The notes beneath the pieces are model-generated. The model saw only the letters and a program-made list of their open reading frames with translations, was not told where the DNA came from and did not search any database. 64,000 bases of DNA from positions 1 through 64,000 of the forward strand of contig NZ_JAAJBV010000009.1 of assembly GCF_011392075.1 (NCBI RefSeq). Reading direction: 5' to 3'. This stretch comes from Flavobacterium celericrescens (GTDB lineage: Bacteria; Bacteroidota; Bacteroidia; Flavobacteriales; Flavobacteriaceae). Shown here in pieces: positions 1 through 7,011 of the stretch (position 1 is its first letter; each line of letters opens with the position of its first letter). Both the position numbers and the translations under genes were made by a program.

Positions 1-1483
1 TTACACTTGCATTTCCTGTTGCATCTAATGTTATCGTTTGGTTCGCTCCTGAATCAACCGTATACGTTACAACTGCATTTGCTGTTCCTGTGAAACTAAT
101 CACTGCTGTTGAACCTGAACAAATTGTTGTTGAACCTGAAATTGATGCTGTTGGTAATGCCGTTACTGTTACTGTAGCACTAGCTGTTAACGGAGTCGTA
201 GTTGTTCCATCAAAAACACTTACCAATGTATAAGTTGAATTCGCAGTTAATACTGGCGTAGTTAGCACATATTGTCCTGCAGCATCCAAAGTTATCGTTT
301 GATTAGCTCCGCCATCAACCGTATACGTTACAACTGCATTTGGTGTTCCTGTGAAAGTCACAGTTCCTGTATTACCCGAACAAATTGTGTTTGCTGTTAC
401 TGAAGCAGTGGGAGAAGCTGTACAATCATATATTAAAGTAACATATTCGTCTGTATTATTACAACTTGGATTTCCTAAATTTTCTACTCTTATATATACA
501 TCAGTTGTAACTGTTGGAGAAAAAGCCGTAGGAGTTGCAATAAAGTTTGAGTTTCCATCCCAACAATCAACAATATCTGTATAAAAATAAACCACAAAAT
601 CTGCCGGAAGCTCTGGAGCTACCATTGCAGGAATAAGAGATGTTAAATCATATGGTCCACAACCTATATTGATTGGTGATGGAGGTGAATTCAACACAGG
701 TGGAGAATCAAAACGAATTTCAACACTATCTGTTGCAGTATCCGAACATCCGGGACGAACCACTTCAACCGACCATGTACCACTTTGGTTTACCAAGTAT
801 GTATTTGTAGTAGTTGTACCTTGTAAAACTCCTCCTAAAAACCATGAATATGTAGGTGTTCCCGCAGCTGTTGGAGCCTGATTAAAAGTAGCTGTTAAAA
901 GATGTGTCGTAATAGTCGTTGAGCAATATAATTGATCTGGACCTAAATCAACCCCACAAACTATATCACAATCCGTATTACCAGCCCCTGCATTACCCAA
1001 GTTAGTTTGATTCATTTCGATAAAACCTGGATCATTGGAATAATTTGTTACCAATAACATATATATTTGACCTGCAACAGCTCCGGGAACTGATACTGTT
1101 TCCACAGCTGCACCACTAAAACTACAATCTACAATGTTGTTAACAGTAGCTCCAGCATTAAAATCAAATAAATCTGTACAATTTGGTGCATTAAACGGAC
1201 CCCATAGAATAAAATCAACATCTTGATTATTGTATAATGGTGCATTATCCCCTTGATTTAATGTGAATTCAAGATTTCCAGACAAACCCACTTGAAAATA
1301 AAACCATGCAGGATTTGGCGCAGACCCTAAACACCCTGGAGAACCAATACTTGCAACCCCTGTTGTATTTGGAAAAGGAGCAACACTACCTGAACAAATA
1401 GCAGAAGCCCCAGCACACGTTGGGGATTGAGAATATGATATTCCAACAATAAGTAATAAAAATAGTTGTATAATTTTTTTCAT
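1..1483 (-). CDS. Secreted Ig-like repeat protein, probable T9SS adhesin (5' part only)
   Basis: The frame is open from the ATG at 1483 to the left edge, so about 494 N-terminal residues are present and the C-terminus is outside the window. It starts with a signal peptide (MKKIIQLFLLLIVGISYSQS). An N-terminal module of about 170 residues is rich in Cys, Asn and Gly and resembles the jelly-roll-like head of flavobacterial surface proteins. Beta-rich Ig-like modules follow. Two copies of a repeat lie at the distal end: the segment encoding NQTITLDA near position 300 recurs near position 40, a period of 261 bp or 87 residues. Proteins of this build usually carry a gliding-motility or T9SS C-terminal sorting domain, which I cannot see here. 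The secreted-protein gene upstream ends 7 nt before this ATG. Adhesion is inferred from architecture only. Confidence 0.8.
   Translation of the reverse strand, partial: MKKIIQLFLLLIVGISYSQSPTCAGASAICSGSVAPFPNTTGVASIGSPGCLGSAPNPAWFYFQVGLSGNLEFTLNQGDNAPLYNNQDVDFILWGPFNAPNCTDLFDFNAGATVNNIVDCSFSGAAVETVSVPGAVAGQIYMLLVTNYSNDPGFIEMNQTNLGNAGAGNTDCDIVCGVDLGPDQLYCSTTITTHLLTATFNQAPTAAGTPTYSWFLGGVLQGTTTTNTYLVNQSGTWSVEVVRPGCSDTATDSVEIRFDSPPVLNSPPSPINIGCGPYDLTSLIPAMVAPELPADFVVYFYTDIVDCWDGNSNFIATPTAFSPTVTTDVYIRVENLGNPSCNNTDEYVTLIYDCTASPTASVTANTICSGNTGTVTFTGTPNAVVTYTVDGGANQTITLDAAGQYVLTTPVLTANSTYTLVSVFDGTTTTPLTASATVTVTALPTASISGSTTICSGSTAVISFTGTANAVVTYTVDSGANQTITLDATGNASV
40..300 (-). repeat. 87-residue Ig-like coding repeat (one period)
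   Basis: One repeat period inside the large surface protein, measured between two matching landmarks: ttatcgttt at 31 and ttatcgttt at 292, 261 bp apart and in frame. Surrounding words such as TVTFTGTPNAVVTYTVD and VISFTGTANAVVTYTVD also match. Further copies probably lie beyond the left edge. Confidence 0.75.
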
Positions 1484-1490
1484 AGCTTAT

Positions 1491-1916
1491 TTATTTTTGG
1501 CTTAAAAATGAAGAATATTTCCAATCTGTTGTTTCAACACATGACGTTTTCTCATTTGTTATAACAACTCGCCATTTAAAACATTTTGACATCAAATCTA
1601 TATGATTTAAAGACTTAGTTCCTTTAACTGCAAAATTTTCATCTTTGCTTGAAACAACTATAGCATCTTTAAACTTAATTGCATTTAATTCATTAACACA
1701 GTCTTTTATAGGGATAATTTCAATAACACAGGTTGTGTTTTTTAAATTTAACTTACTAAAATCCCATTGAATTTCAGCTTTGTAAATTGATCTTACTTCA
1801 TCTTCTAAAATCATATTAGAAGACACTTTGAAATTAAATTCACAATCTTTTCCTTTATCTTGCGCATTAACAATTGCAAAAGAAATAAATGCAAATAAGA
1901 GTAGTATTTTTTTCAT
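1491..1916 (-). CDS. Small secreted protein of unknown function
   Basis: A 141-residue protein with a clear signal peptide (MKKILLLFAFISFAIVNA, then Q). The mature part is hydrophilic with several cysteines and no family that I recognise. It has no lipobox, so it is probably periplasmic or exported. The stop lies 7 nt before the start of the giant Ig-like repeat protein, so the two are very likely co-transcribed from the divergent region at 1917-2072. An accessory role in export or folding of the large protein is possible, but nothing in the sequence shows it. Confidence 0.7.
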   Translation of the reverse strand: MKKILLLFAFISFAIVNAQDKGKDCEFNFKVSSNMILEDEVRSIYKAEIQWDFSKLNLKNTTCVIEIIPIKDCVNELNAIKFKDAIVVSSKDENFAVKGTKSLNHIDLMSKCFKWRVVITNEKTSCVETTDWKYSSFLSQK

Positions 1917-2027
1917 TTTATAGTTAAATAAATTATATAATAGAACACAAATTTAACAAAAAATTAAACTTGACAATTATTTTTCTAATAATTAACATAT
2001 TCAAATTATTTTTAGAAGTTTATTATT

Positions 2028-2035
2028 TATCTTTG
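2028..2035 (+). promoter_or_regulatory. Bacteroidota -7 element upstream of folE
   Basis: TATCTTTG matches the Bacteroidota -7 consensus TAnnTTTG and lies 37 nt before the folE ATG. No clean TTG is found at the usual -33 distance, so strength is uncertain. Confidence 0.55.
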
Positions 2036-2072
2036 CATTCTTTAAAAATTGCTATTAAACTAATAACTGATA

Positions 2073-2744
2073 ATGATACAAAACGAGGATTTTCAGGACG
2101 AAATTGGGAATAATCATATTGCAACAAATGCAGAAACACCTTTGAGAGATGATGCTTTTGCTATTTCTGATGACGAAAAAATTGAATTGATTAAAAAAGA
2201 TGTTGAACACATTTTAAATACACTTGGATTAGATTTAACCGATGATAGTTTAAAAGGAACTCCCAATCGTGTTGCTAAAATGTTTGTAAAAGAAATTTTT
2301 GGTGGATTAAATCCTGTAAAAAAACCAAGTTCTTCAACTTTCGACAATAAATACAAATACAACGAAATGCTTGTTGAGAAAAACATTGTAGTTTATTCTA
2401 CTTGTGAGCATCATTTACTTCCAATTGTAGGTCGTGCGCATGTTGCATATATTTCAAATGGTACTGTTGTAGGATTGTCTAAAATGAATCGTATTGTAGA
2501 TTATTTTTCAAAAAGACCTCAAGTTCAAGAACGATTAACGATTCAAATAGTTCAGGAATTACAAAAAGTTTTAGGCACTTCAGATGTTGCTTGTGTTATT
2601 GATGCTAAACACTTGTGTGTCAATTCAAGAGGAATTCGCGACATCGAAAGCAGTACTGTAACTGCCGAATTTGGAGGAAAATTCAAAGAAGAAAAAACAA
2701 GAAGAGAATTTTTAGATTATATCAAATTAGAAACTCAATTCTAA
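2073..2744 (+). CDS. folE: GTP cyclohydrolase I
   Basis: This enzyme converts GTP to 7,8-dihydroneopterin triphosphate, the first step of folate/pterin synthesis. The protein has 223 residues, the usual length. Zinc-binding and catalytic residues are present: C111, H113 and H114 in CEHHLLP, and C182 in HLCVNSRGIRD. The N-terminal 35 residues are acidic and variable, as in many homologues. The start is the only ATG that fits the upstream TATCTTTG. cysS follows after 24 nt on the same strand with no terminator between, so the two probably share a transcript. Confidence 0.95.
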   Translation: MIQNEDFQDEIGNNHIATNAETPLRDDAFAISDDEKIELIKKDVEHILNTLGLDLTDDSLKGTPNRVAKMFVKEIFGGLNPVKKPSSSTFDNKYKYNEMLVEKNIVVYSTCEHHLLPIVGRAHVAYISNGTVVGLSKMNRIVDYFSKRPQVQERLTIQIVQELQKVLGTSDVACVIDAKHLCVNSRGIRDIESSTVTAEFGGKFKEEKTRREFLDYIKLETQF

Positions 2745-2768
2745 ATTAATTATTGAGCATTACCAACA

Positions 2769-4253
2769 ATGGAATTATATAAAAATCAATCACTTAAAAT
2801 ATACAATACCCTTTCGGGTGAAAAAGAAACCTTCACTCCTATCCATGATGGAAATATAGGAATGTATGTTTGTGGGCCTACAGTATACAGCAATGTTCAC
2901 CTAGGTAACGTTAGAACTTTTATGAGTTTTGATGTGATTTTTAGATATCTATTACATTTAGACTACAAAGTTAGATATGTAAGAAACATAACAGATGCGG
3001 GGCATTTAACTGATGATGGTGATATAGATAATGATCGATTTGTAAAACAATCTCGCTTAGAAAAGCTTGAACCAATGGAAATTGTACAAAAATATTCTGT
3101 TGATTTCCACAAGGTTTTAGACAGCTTTAATTTTTTACCTCCCACTATTGAACCAACTGCTACTGGACATATACTTGAACAAATTGAATTAACTCAAAAG
3201 TTAATTGATTTAGGTTTTGCATATGAGAGCAATGGTTCTGTATATTTTGACGTATTTGCATACAATCAAAAAGGGTTAAATTATGGTGAATTAAGCAACA
3301 GAAATATTGATGAACTATTTGCCAATACAAGAGATTTAGACGGACAAAGCGAGAAAAAGAACCCACAAGATTTTGCTCTTTGGAAAAATGCATCTCCAGC
3401 ACATATCATGCGATGGAATTCTCCTTGGGGAGAAGGTTTTCCAGGCTGGCACCTAGAGTGTACAGCAATGAGTACAAAATATTTAGGTGAAACATTTGAT
3501 ATACATGGCGGTGGAATGGATTTAAAATTTCCACATCATGAATGTGAAGTTGCACAAGGAAAAGCATGTAACGGACATTCGCCTGTTAATTTTTGGATGC
3601 ACACCAATATGCTTACAATGAATGGTTTACGAATGAGTAAATCAACTGGAAATTATATCCTACCTATGGAATTGGTTTCTGGAGAAAATTCTTTTTTTGA
3701 AAAACCTTTTGAGCCAAATATTGTTCGTTTTTGTTTTTTACAAGCTCATTATCGCAGTGTTTTAGATATTTCTAACGATGCTATGGTTGCTAGCGAAAAA
3801 GGATACAATCGTTTGATGGAATCATACAAACTTATACCTTCTTTAAAAGCAAGTGCTACATCTTCATTGGATATTGTATCGTGGAAACAAAGTTGTTATG
3901 ACGCAATGAATGATGACTTCAACACCCCAATCTTAATTGCACAACTATTTGAAGGAGCACGTTTTATAAATTTAATAAATGATGGAACTGCGACTTTAAC
4001 CACAGAAGATATCCAATTATTAGCATCAACTCTTTCAAATTTCTTATTTGATGTTTTAGGAATTAATAATTCTGCGGCGGGCAATTCAAATACTTCCGAA
4101 AAATTAAAAGGTGTAGTCGAGATGTTAATTGAAATGAGAAACGAAGCCAGAGCAAATAAAAACTGGGCGCTTTCGGATGAAATTAGAGACAAACTTTTAG
4201 CTTTAGGAATTATTATTAAAGACGGAAAAGAAGGAACTACATTCTCAGTATAA
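2769..4253 (+). CDS. cysS: Cysteinyl-tRNA synthetase
   Basis: A class I aminoacyl-tRNA synthetase that charges tRNA-Cys. The 494-residue protein is of family length. It shows the HIGH-type motif HLGN (residues 44-47), the KMSKS-type loop RMSKS (288-292), and the zinc/cysteine-recognition residues C35 (CGPTVY), C231 (WHLECTAMS) and H256/H257. The C-terminal helical anticodon-binding part is complete. It is the second gene of a folE-cysS unit and is followed by a strong hairpin terminator at 4272. Confidence 0.96.
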   Translation: MELYKNQSLKIYNTLSGEKETFTPIHDGNIGMYVCGPTVYSNVHLGNVRTFMSFDVIFRYLLHLDYKVRYVRNITDAGHLTDDGDIDNDRFVKQSRLEKLEPMEIVQKYSVDFHKVLDSFNFLPPTIEPTATGHILEQIELTQKLIDLGFAYESNGSVYFDVFAYNQKGLNYGELSNRNIDELFANTRDLDGQSEKKNPQDFALWKNASPAHIMRWNSPWGEGFPGWHLECTAMSTKYLGETFDIHGGGMDLKFPHHECEVAQGKACNGHSPVNFWMHTNMLTMNGLRMSKSTGNYILPMELVSGENSFFEKPFEPNIVRFCFLQAHYRSVLDISNDAMVASEKGYNRLMESYKLIPSLKASATSSLDIVSWKQSCYDAMNDDFNTPILIAQLFEGARFINLINDGTATLTTEDIQLLASTLSNFLFDVLGINNSAAGNSNTSEKLKGVVEMLIEMRNEARANKNWALSDEIRDKLLALGIIIKDGKEGTTFSV

Positions 4254-4271
4254 AATTACTTTATAAAAAAT

Positions 4272-4303
4272 AAAAAAGCACAACTGATATGTTGTGCTTT
4301 TTT
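4272..4303 (+). terminator. Rho-independent terminator of cysS
   Basis: A stem AAAAAAGCACAAC / GTTGTGCTTTTTT with a 6-nt loop, 19 nt after the cysS stop, running into T-rich sequence. Confidence 0.85.
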
Positions 4304-4315
4304 ATTAAAAGAAAT

Positions 4316-4340
4316 AGAGCCGTCTTATTCAGACAGCTCT
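4316..4340 (-). terminator. Terminator of the minus-strand barrel gene
   Basis: On the minus strand, AGAGC(T)GTCT pairs with AGAC(G)GCTCT around a short loop, with one internal mismatch, and is followed by a T-rich run. It lies about 40 nt beyond the stop of the gene at 4378-4983 and faces the cysS terminator. Confidence 0.65.
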
Positions 4341-4377
4341 ACTTACTATTTAAACTAACCAATACTCTAACTAAATG

Positions 4378-4983
4378 TTAGAATAAGAATTTTACCCCTA
4401 CTCTTAATCCTCCAACTTTTCTGTCACCAGGATTTAAATCAAATGGGTTTGCGTTAAAGCTAAAGCTGTTAGTGCTATCTCCTGAATCTGGTTTAATTGT
4501 AGTAGAAGTCATGTTTACTAATGAAAATGAAGTTTCAACTGTCATCCATTTGTTAACTACGAAATCAAAACCTGGAGCTAAATCAACACCAATAGAAGTT
4601 GTTTTGTCATCAGTAATTTTATCTTTTCCAAAAGTCATTGGTAAAGATGCTTGTCCGAAGAAGAAAAATTTACCTCCTAATCCCCAGTATTTTCTTACTA
4701 ATGGCTGAACAATAAAAGTATTTGACTCAGCAACTGTAGTCGAACCAGAATCTGTAGTTGAGTTAATTACACCTATTCCTAAACCTACTGTTGTAGTTGG
4801 AGCAATGAAGTACCCAGCGATTGGCACGATAGTGTTTGATTTAGTCTCTGTAGTTCCATTGTCTGTTGAAGAAAATGCAACTTGTCCAGCTACCCACCAA
4901 GTTCCTTGTAAACCTTTGTTCTCTTCTTGTGCGTTTGCGTTAAATCCTAATAATGCAATACCTGCTAATAATAATTTTTTCAT
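4378..4983 (-). CDS. Outer-membrane beta-barrel protein (OmpX/OmpW-like porin fold)
   Basis: A 201-residue protein with the signal peptide MKKLLLAGIALLGFNANA. The mature part alternates polar and hydrophobic residues, with short Thr/Ser/Gly-rich loops, and ends in the barrel-type C-terminus GVKFLF. This suits a small 8-stranded outer-membrane barrel. An in-frame ATG ten codons upstream (5013) is rejected because it would bury the signal peptide. The gene stands alone between convergent and divergent neighbours. Its function is unknown; such barrels are often stress-linked or structural. Confidence 0.75.
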   Translation of the reverse strand: MKKLLLAGIALLGFNANAQEENKGLQGTWWVAGQVAFSSTDNGTTETKSNTIVPIAGYFIAPTTTVGLGIGVINSTTDSGSTTVAESNTFIVQPLVRKYWGLGGKFFFFGQASLPMTFGKDKITDDKTTSIGVDLAPGFDFVVNKWMTVETSFSLVNMTSTTIKPDSGDSTNSFSFNANPFDLNPGDRKVGGLRVGVKFLF

Positions 4984-5132
4984 TTTATGTTTTAGTTTAA
5001 AATTATGAGACAAATTTATAGGCTATAAATCATAAAAAAACTGATATAAATCATAGTTTGATTTTTTTTTTAGTTGTAAAATTTCGGGACTAATTTTTTT
5101 ATATTGTATTTTTACGTCTTAATATATCTGAT

Positions 5133-5390
5133 ATGTGCAGCAATCATAGTACTTTGAAAACAAACGGATTAAGAAGAATATTAATTTTTCCATTCATTAT
5201 ATTAGTACGTATTTATCAGGTAGCGATTTCTCCTTTTACACCTGCAACGTGTAGATTTGAACCTACATGTTCAAATTATACCTTACAAGCATTGAGAAAA
5301 CATGGCTTATTTAAAGGTGGCTGGCTAGCAACAAAAAGAATTTTTAGTTGTCATCCGTGGGGAAAAAGCGGTTATGATCCTGTTCCTTAA
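5133..5390 (+). CDS. yidD: Membrane protein insertion efficiency factor YidD
   Basis: An 85-residue protein of the YidD (UPF0161) family, an amphipathic inner-membrane-associated factor that assists YidC-dependent insertion. Family hallmarks are visible: [22 protein letters not shown], with the three conserved cysteines, and [12 protein letters not shown] at the C-terminus. In many bacteria yidD sits by rnpA and yidC; here it lies 92 nt upstream of lgt, another membrane-biogenesis gene, while yidC is at 44986. Confidence 0.93.
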   Translation: MCSNHSTLKTNGLRRILIFPFIILVRIYQVAISPFTPATCRFEPTCSNYTLQALRKHGLFKGGWLATKRIFSCHPWGKSGYDPVP

Positions 5391-5482
5391 TTTTTATATT
5401 GTTTTCCTACAATTTCTTTGGACAATTTTAACAAGATTCACAATTATAATATTTATTTTTACCTCATAAACTAAGAACAATT

Positions 5483-6412
5483 ATGATTTACGCATTAAAC
5501 ATGATTTGGAATCCAGCAGAAGGAATTGATTTAGGTTTTTTTATGTTACGTTTCTATAGTCTTTCATGGGTATTAGCCTTTGGTTTAGGTTGGTATGTAA
5601 TGAAACCAATATTCATTAGAGAAAATGAGTCCGTAGATTCTTTAGACAAACTATTTGTTTATACATTAATCGCAACAATGCTTGGCGCAAGATTAGGTCA
5701 TGTTATTTTTTATCAACCCGAATTATTCAATGATGACCCTTGGAGTATATTATTGCCAATAAGCACAAAACCTTCATTGCATTTTACTGGTTTTGCAGGA
5801 TTAGCAAGTCATGGTGCAGCTATTGCTATTATAATAACAATGTTTTATATCCAAAAAAGAGTAATCAAACGTTCTTTTTTATGGATTTTAGATCGAATTG
5901 TAATTCCAGTTTCACTTGGTGCTATTTTTATTCGTTTAGGGAATTTTATGAATTCAGAAATTGTAGGAACTCAAACAAATTCTGCTTTAGGAATTAAATT
6001 TTTAAGAGATAAATATACTGCTAATGAAGCCATGCAGTTAACTCAAATGAATACGCCGAATGAGGCTTATAAAGCAATCGAAACCAATCCACAATTTGCA
6101 GAATTATTAGCAAATGTATATCCAAAACATCCAGCGCAATTATATGAAGCAATTTGTTATGTTTTTGTTTTTGCAATTTTGTTATTTTTATATTGGAAAA
6201 CAAATGCAAGAAATAAATCAGGTTATTTATTTGGGCTATTTTTGATTTTACTATGGTCAATTCGTTTTGTGGTTGAATTTGTAAAAGAAAGTCAAGGTGG
6301 CTTTGAAGAGTACACTTTATTCAATGCCTTATCAACTGGGCAATGGCTAAGTATTCCATTTATCATTATAGGATTCTACTTTGTTTTAAAAGCTAAAGAA
6401 GTTAAAGCATAA
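5483..6412 (+). CDS. lgt: Prolipoprotein diacylglyceryl transferase
   Basis: An inner-membrane enzyme that transfers diacylglycerol from phosphatidylglycerol to the lipobox cysteine of prolipoproteins. The 309-residue protein has about seven hydrophobic segments. The Lgt signature is present as RLGNFMNSEIVG near residues 152-163, and a conserved HG (SHGAAIA) precedes it. The residue before the signature Arg is Ile rather than the usual Gly. The window encodes several lipoproteins that would be substrates. A bidirectional terminator starts right at the stop codon. Confidence 0.93.
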   Translation: MIYALNMIWNPAEGIDLGFFMLRFYSLSWVLAFGLGWYVMKPIFIRENESVDSLDKLFVYTLIATMLGARLGHVIFYQPELFNDDPWSILLPISTKPSLHFTGFAGLASHGAAIAIIITMFYIQKRVIKRSFLWILDRIVIPVSLGAIFIRLGNFMNSEIVGTQTNSALGIKFLRDKYTANEAMQLTQMNTPNEAYKAIETNPQFAELLANVYPKHPAQLYEAICYVFVFAILLFLYWKTNARNKSGYLFGLFLILLWSIRFVVEFVKESQGGFEEYTLFNALSTGQWLSIPFIIIGFYFVLKAKEVKA

Positions 6413-6446
6413 AAAAAGCGGTTAGAAATTCTAACCGCTTTTTTTA
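6411..6446. terminator. Bidirectional terminator between lgt and GldH-like gene
   Basis: A perfect inverted repeat AGCGGTTAGAA / TTCTAACCGCT with A-runs on the left and T-runs on the right serves both convergent genes. The stem contains the TAG stop codon of the minus-strand gene, so part of the terminator is translated. Confidence 0.85.
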
Positions 6447-6913
6447 TGATATTTTTCAAGCTTTTCAACTACTACTCCAACACCCAAAACATTAGGCAAA
6501 TATGCTCCCGGAAAATTACTTTTAACTTTAATTGTATAAATTCCTTTTTGTAATTTAACATTTGATTTTATTGGGCTATAAACATCACAAATATCACCTG
6601 TGCAATCTCCAATGTCTTTTCCTGAAGCATCTTTTAATTTTAAATCTATTAAAAGCACTTCCTTTGTTCCATTTGGAGCAATTAATTCAACTTCTATCGG
6701 TATCTCTGCAAAATCAAAATCATAAATATGTGATAACTGCAATTTAATTACATGTAAGCCATCGGATGCTACATTTTCAAACTCGAATACCTTTACATCA
6801 TTTGAAATCCAACGATTATCCTCAAAATCGCTATTAAATTCATTAAAAACTTGATTTTTATTACATGATTGTAATATTGTAAATAAAAGCAAAAAAGTTA
6901 GTTTCAATTTCAT
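6431..6913 (-). CDS. GldH-like lipoprotein
   Basis: A 160-residue lipoprotein: a short signal sequence ends in the lipobox LQSC, with C16 as the lipidated residue. The rest is a beta-rich domain whose end (LKLKDASGKDIGDCTGD, then GIYTIKVKSNFPG, then VGVVVEK) matches the layout of GldH gliding-motility lipoproteins: Leu-rich strand, Asp/Gly-rich turn, YxIxV strand and a C-terminal G(I/V)xVxK. It carries an extra CTGDIC cysteine pair. It is not beside other gld genes, so it may be a paralogue or only share the fold. The last codons lie inside the terminator hairpin. Confidence 0.55.
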   Translation of the reverse strand: MKLKLTFLLLFTILQSCNKNQVFNEFNSDFEDNRWISNDVKVFEFENVASDGLHVIKLQLSHIYDFDFAEIPIEVELIAPNGTKEVLLIDLKLKDASGKDIGDCTGDICDVYSPIKSNVKLQKGIYTIKVKSNFPGAYLPNVLGVGVVVEKLEKYHKKSG

Positions 6914-6959
6914 AATTAAATATTTAGAAATTATAACGTTAATCTTAAAATTATAGTAT

Positions 6960-6988
6960 AAAAAAAGCTGCTTTCAATGAAAGCAGCT
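6960..6988 (-). terminator. Terminator of secDF
   Basis: The stem AGCTGCTTTC / GAAAGCAGCT encloses a 3-nt loop, with a run of T on the minus strand. It lies 24 nt past the secDF stop. Confidence 0.85.
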
Positions 6989-7011
6989 TCAAATTTTATG
7001 AACTAACTGAA

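Noticed and set aside
351-881. Two plus-strand frames (77 and 70 codons) at the left edge
   Set aside because: They are antisense to the Ig-like repeat gene, and their composition mirrors its Thr/Val repeats.
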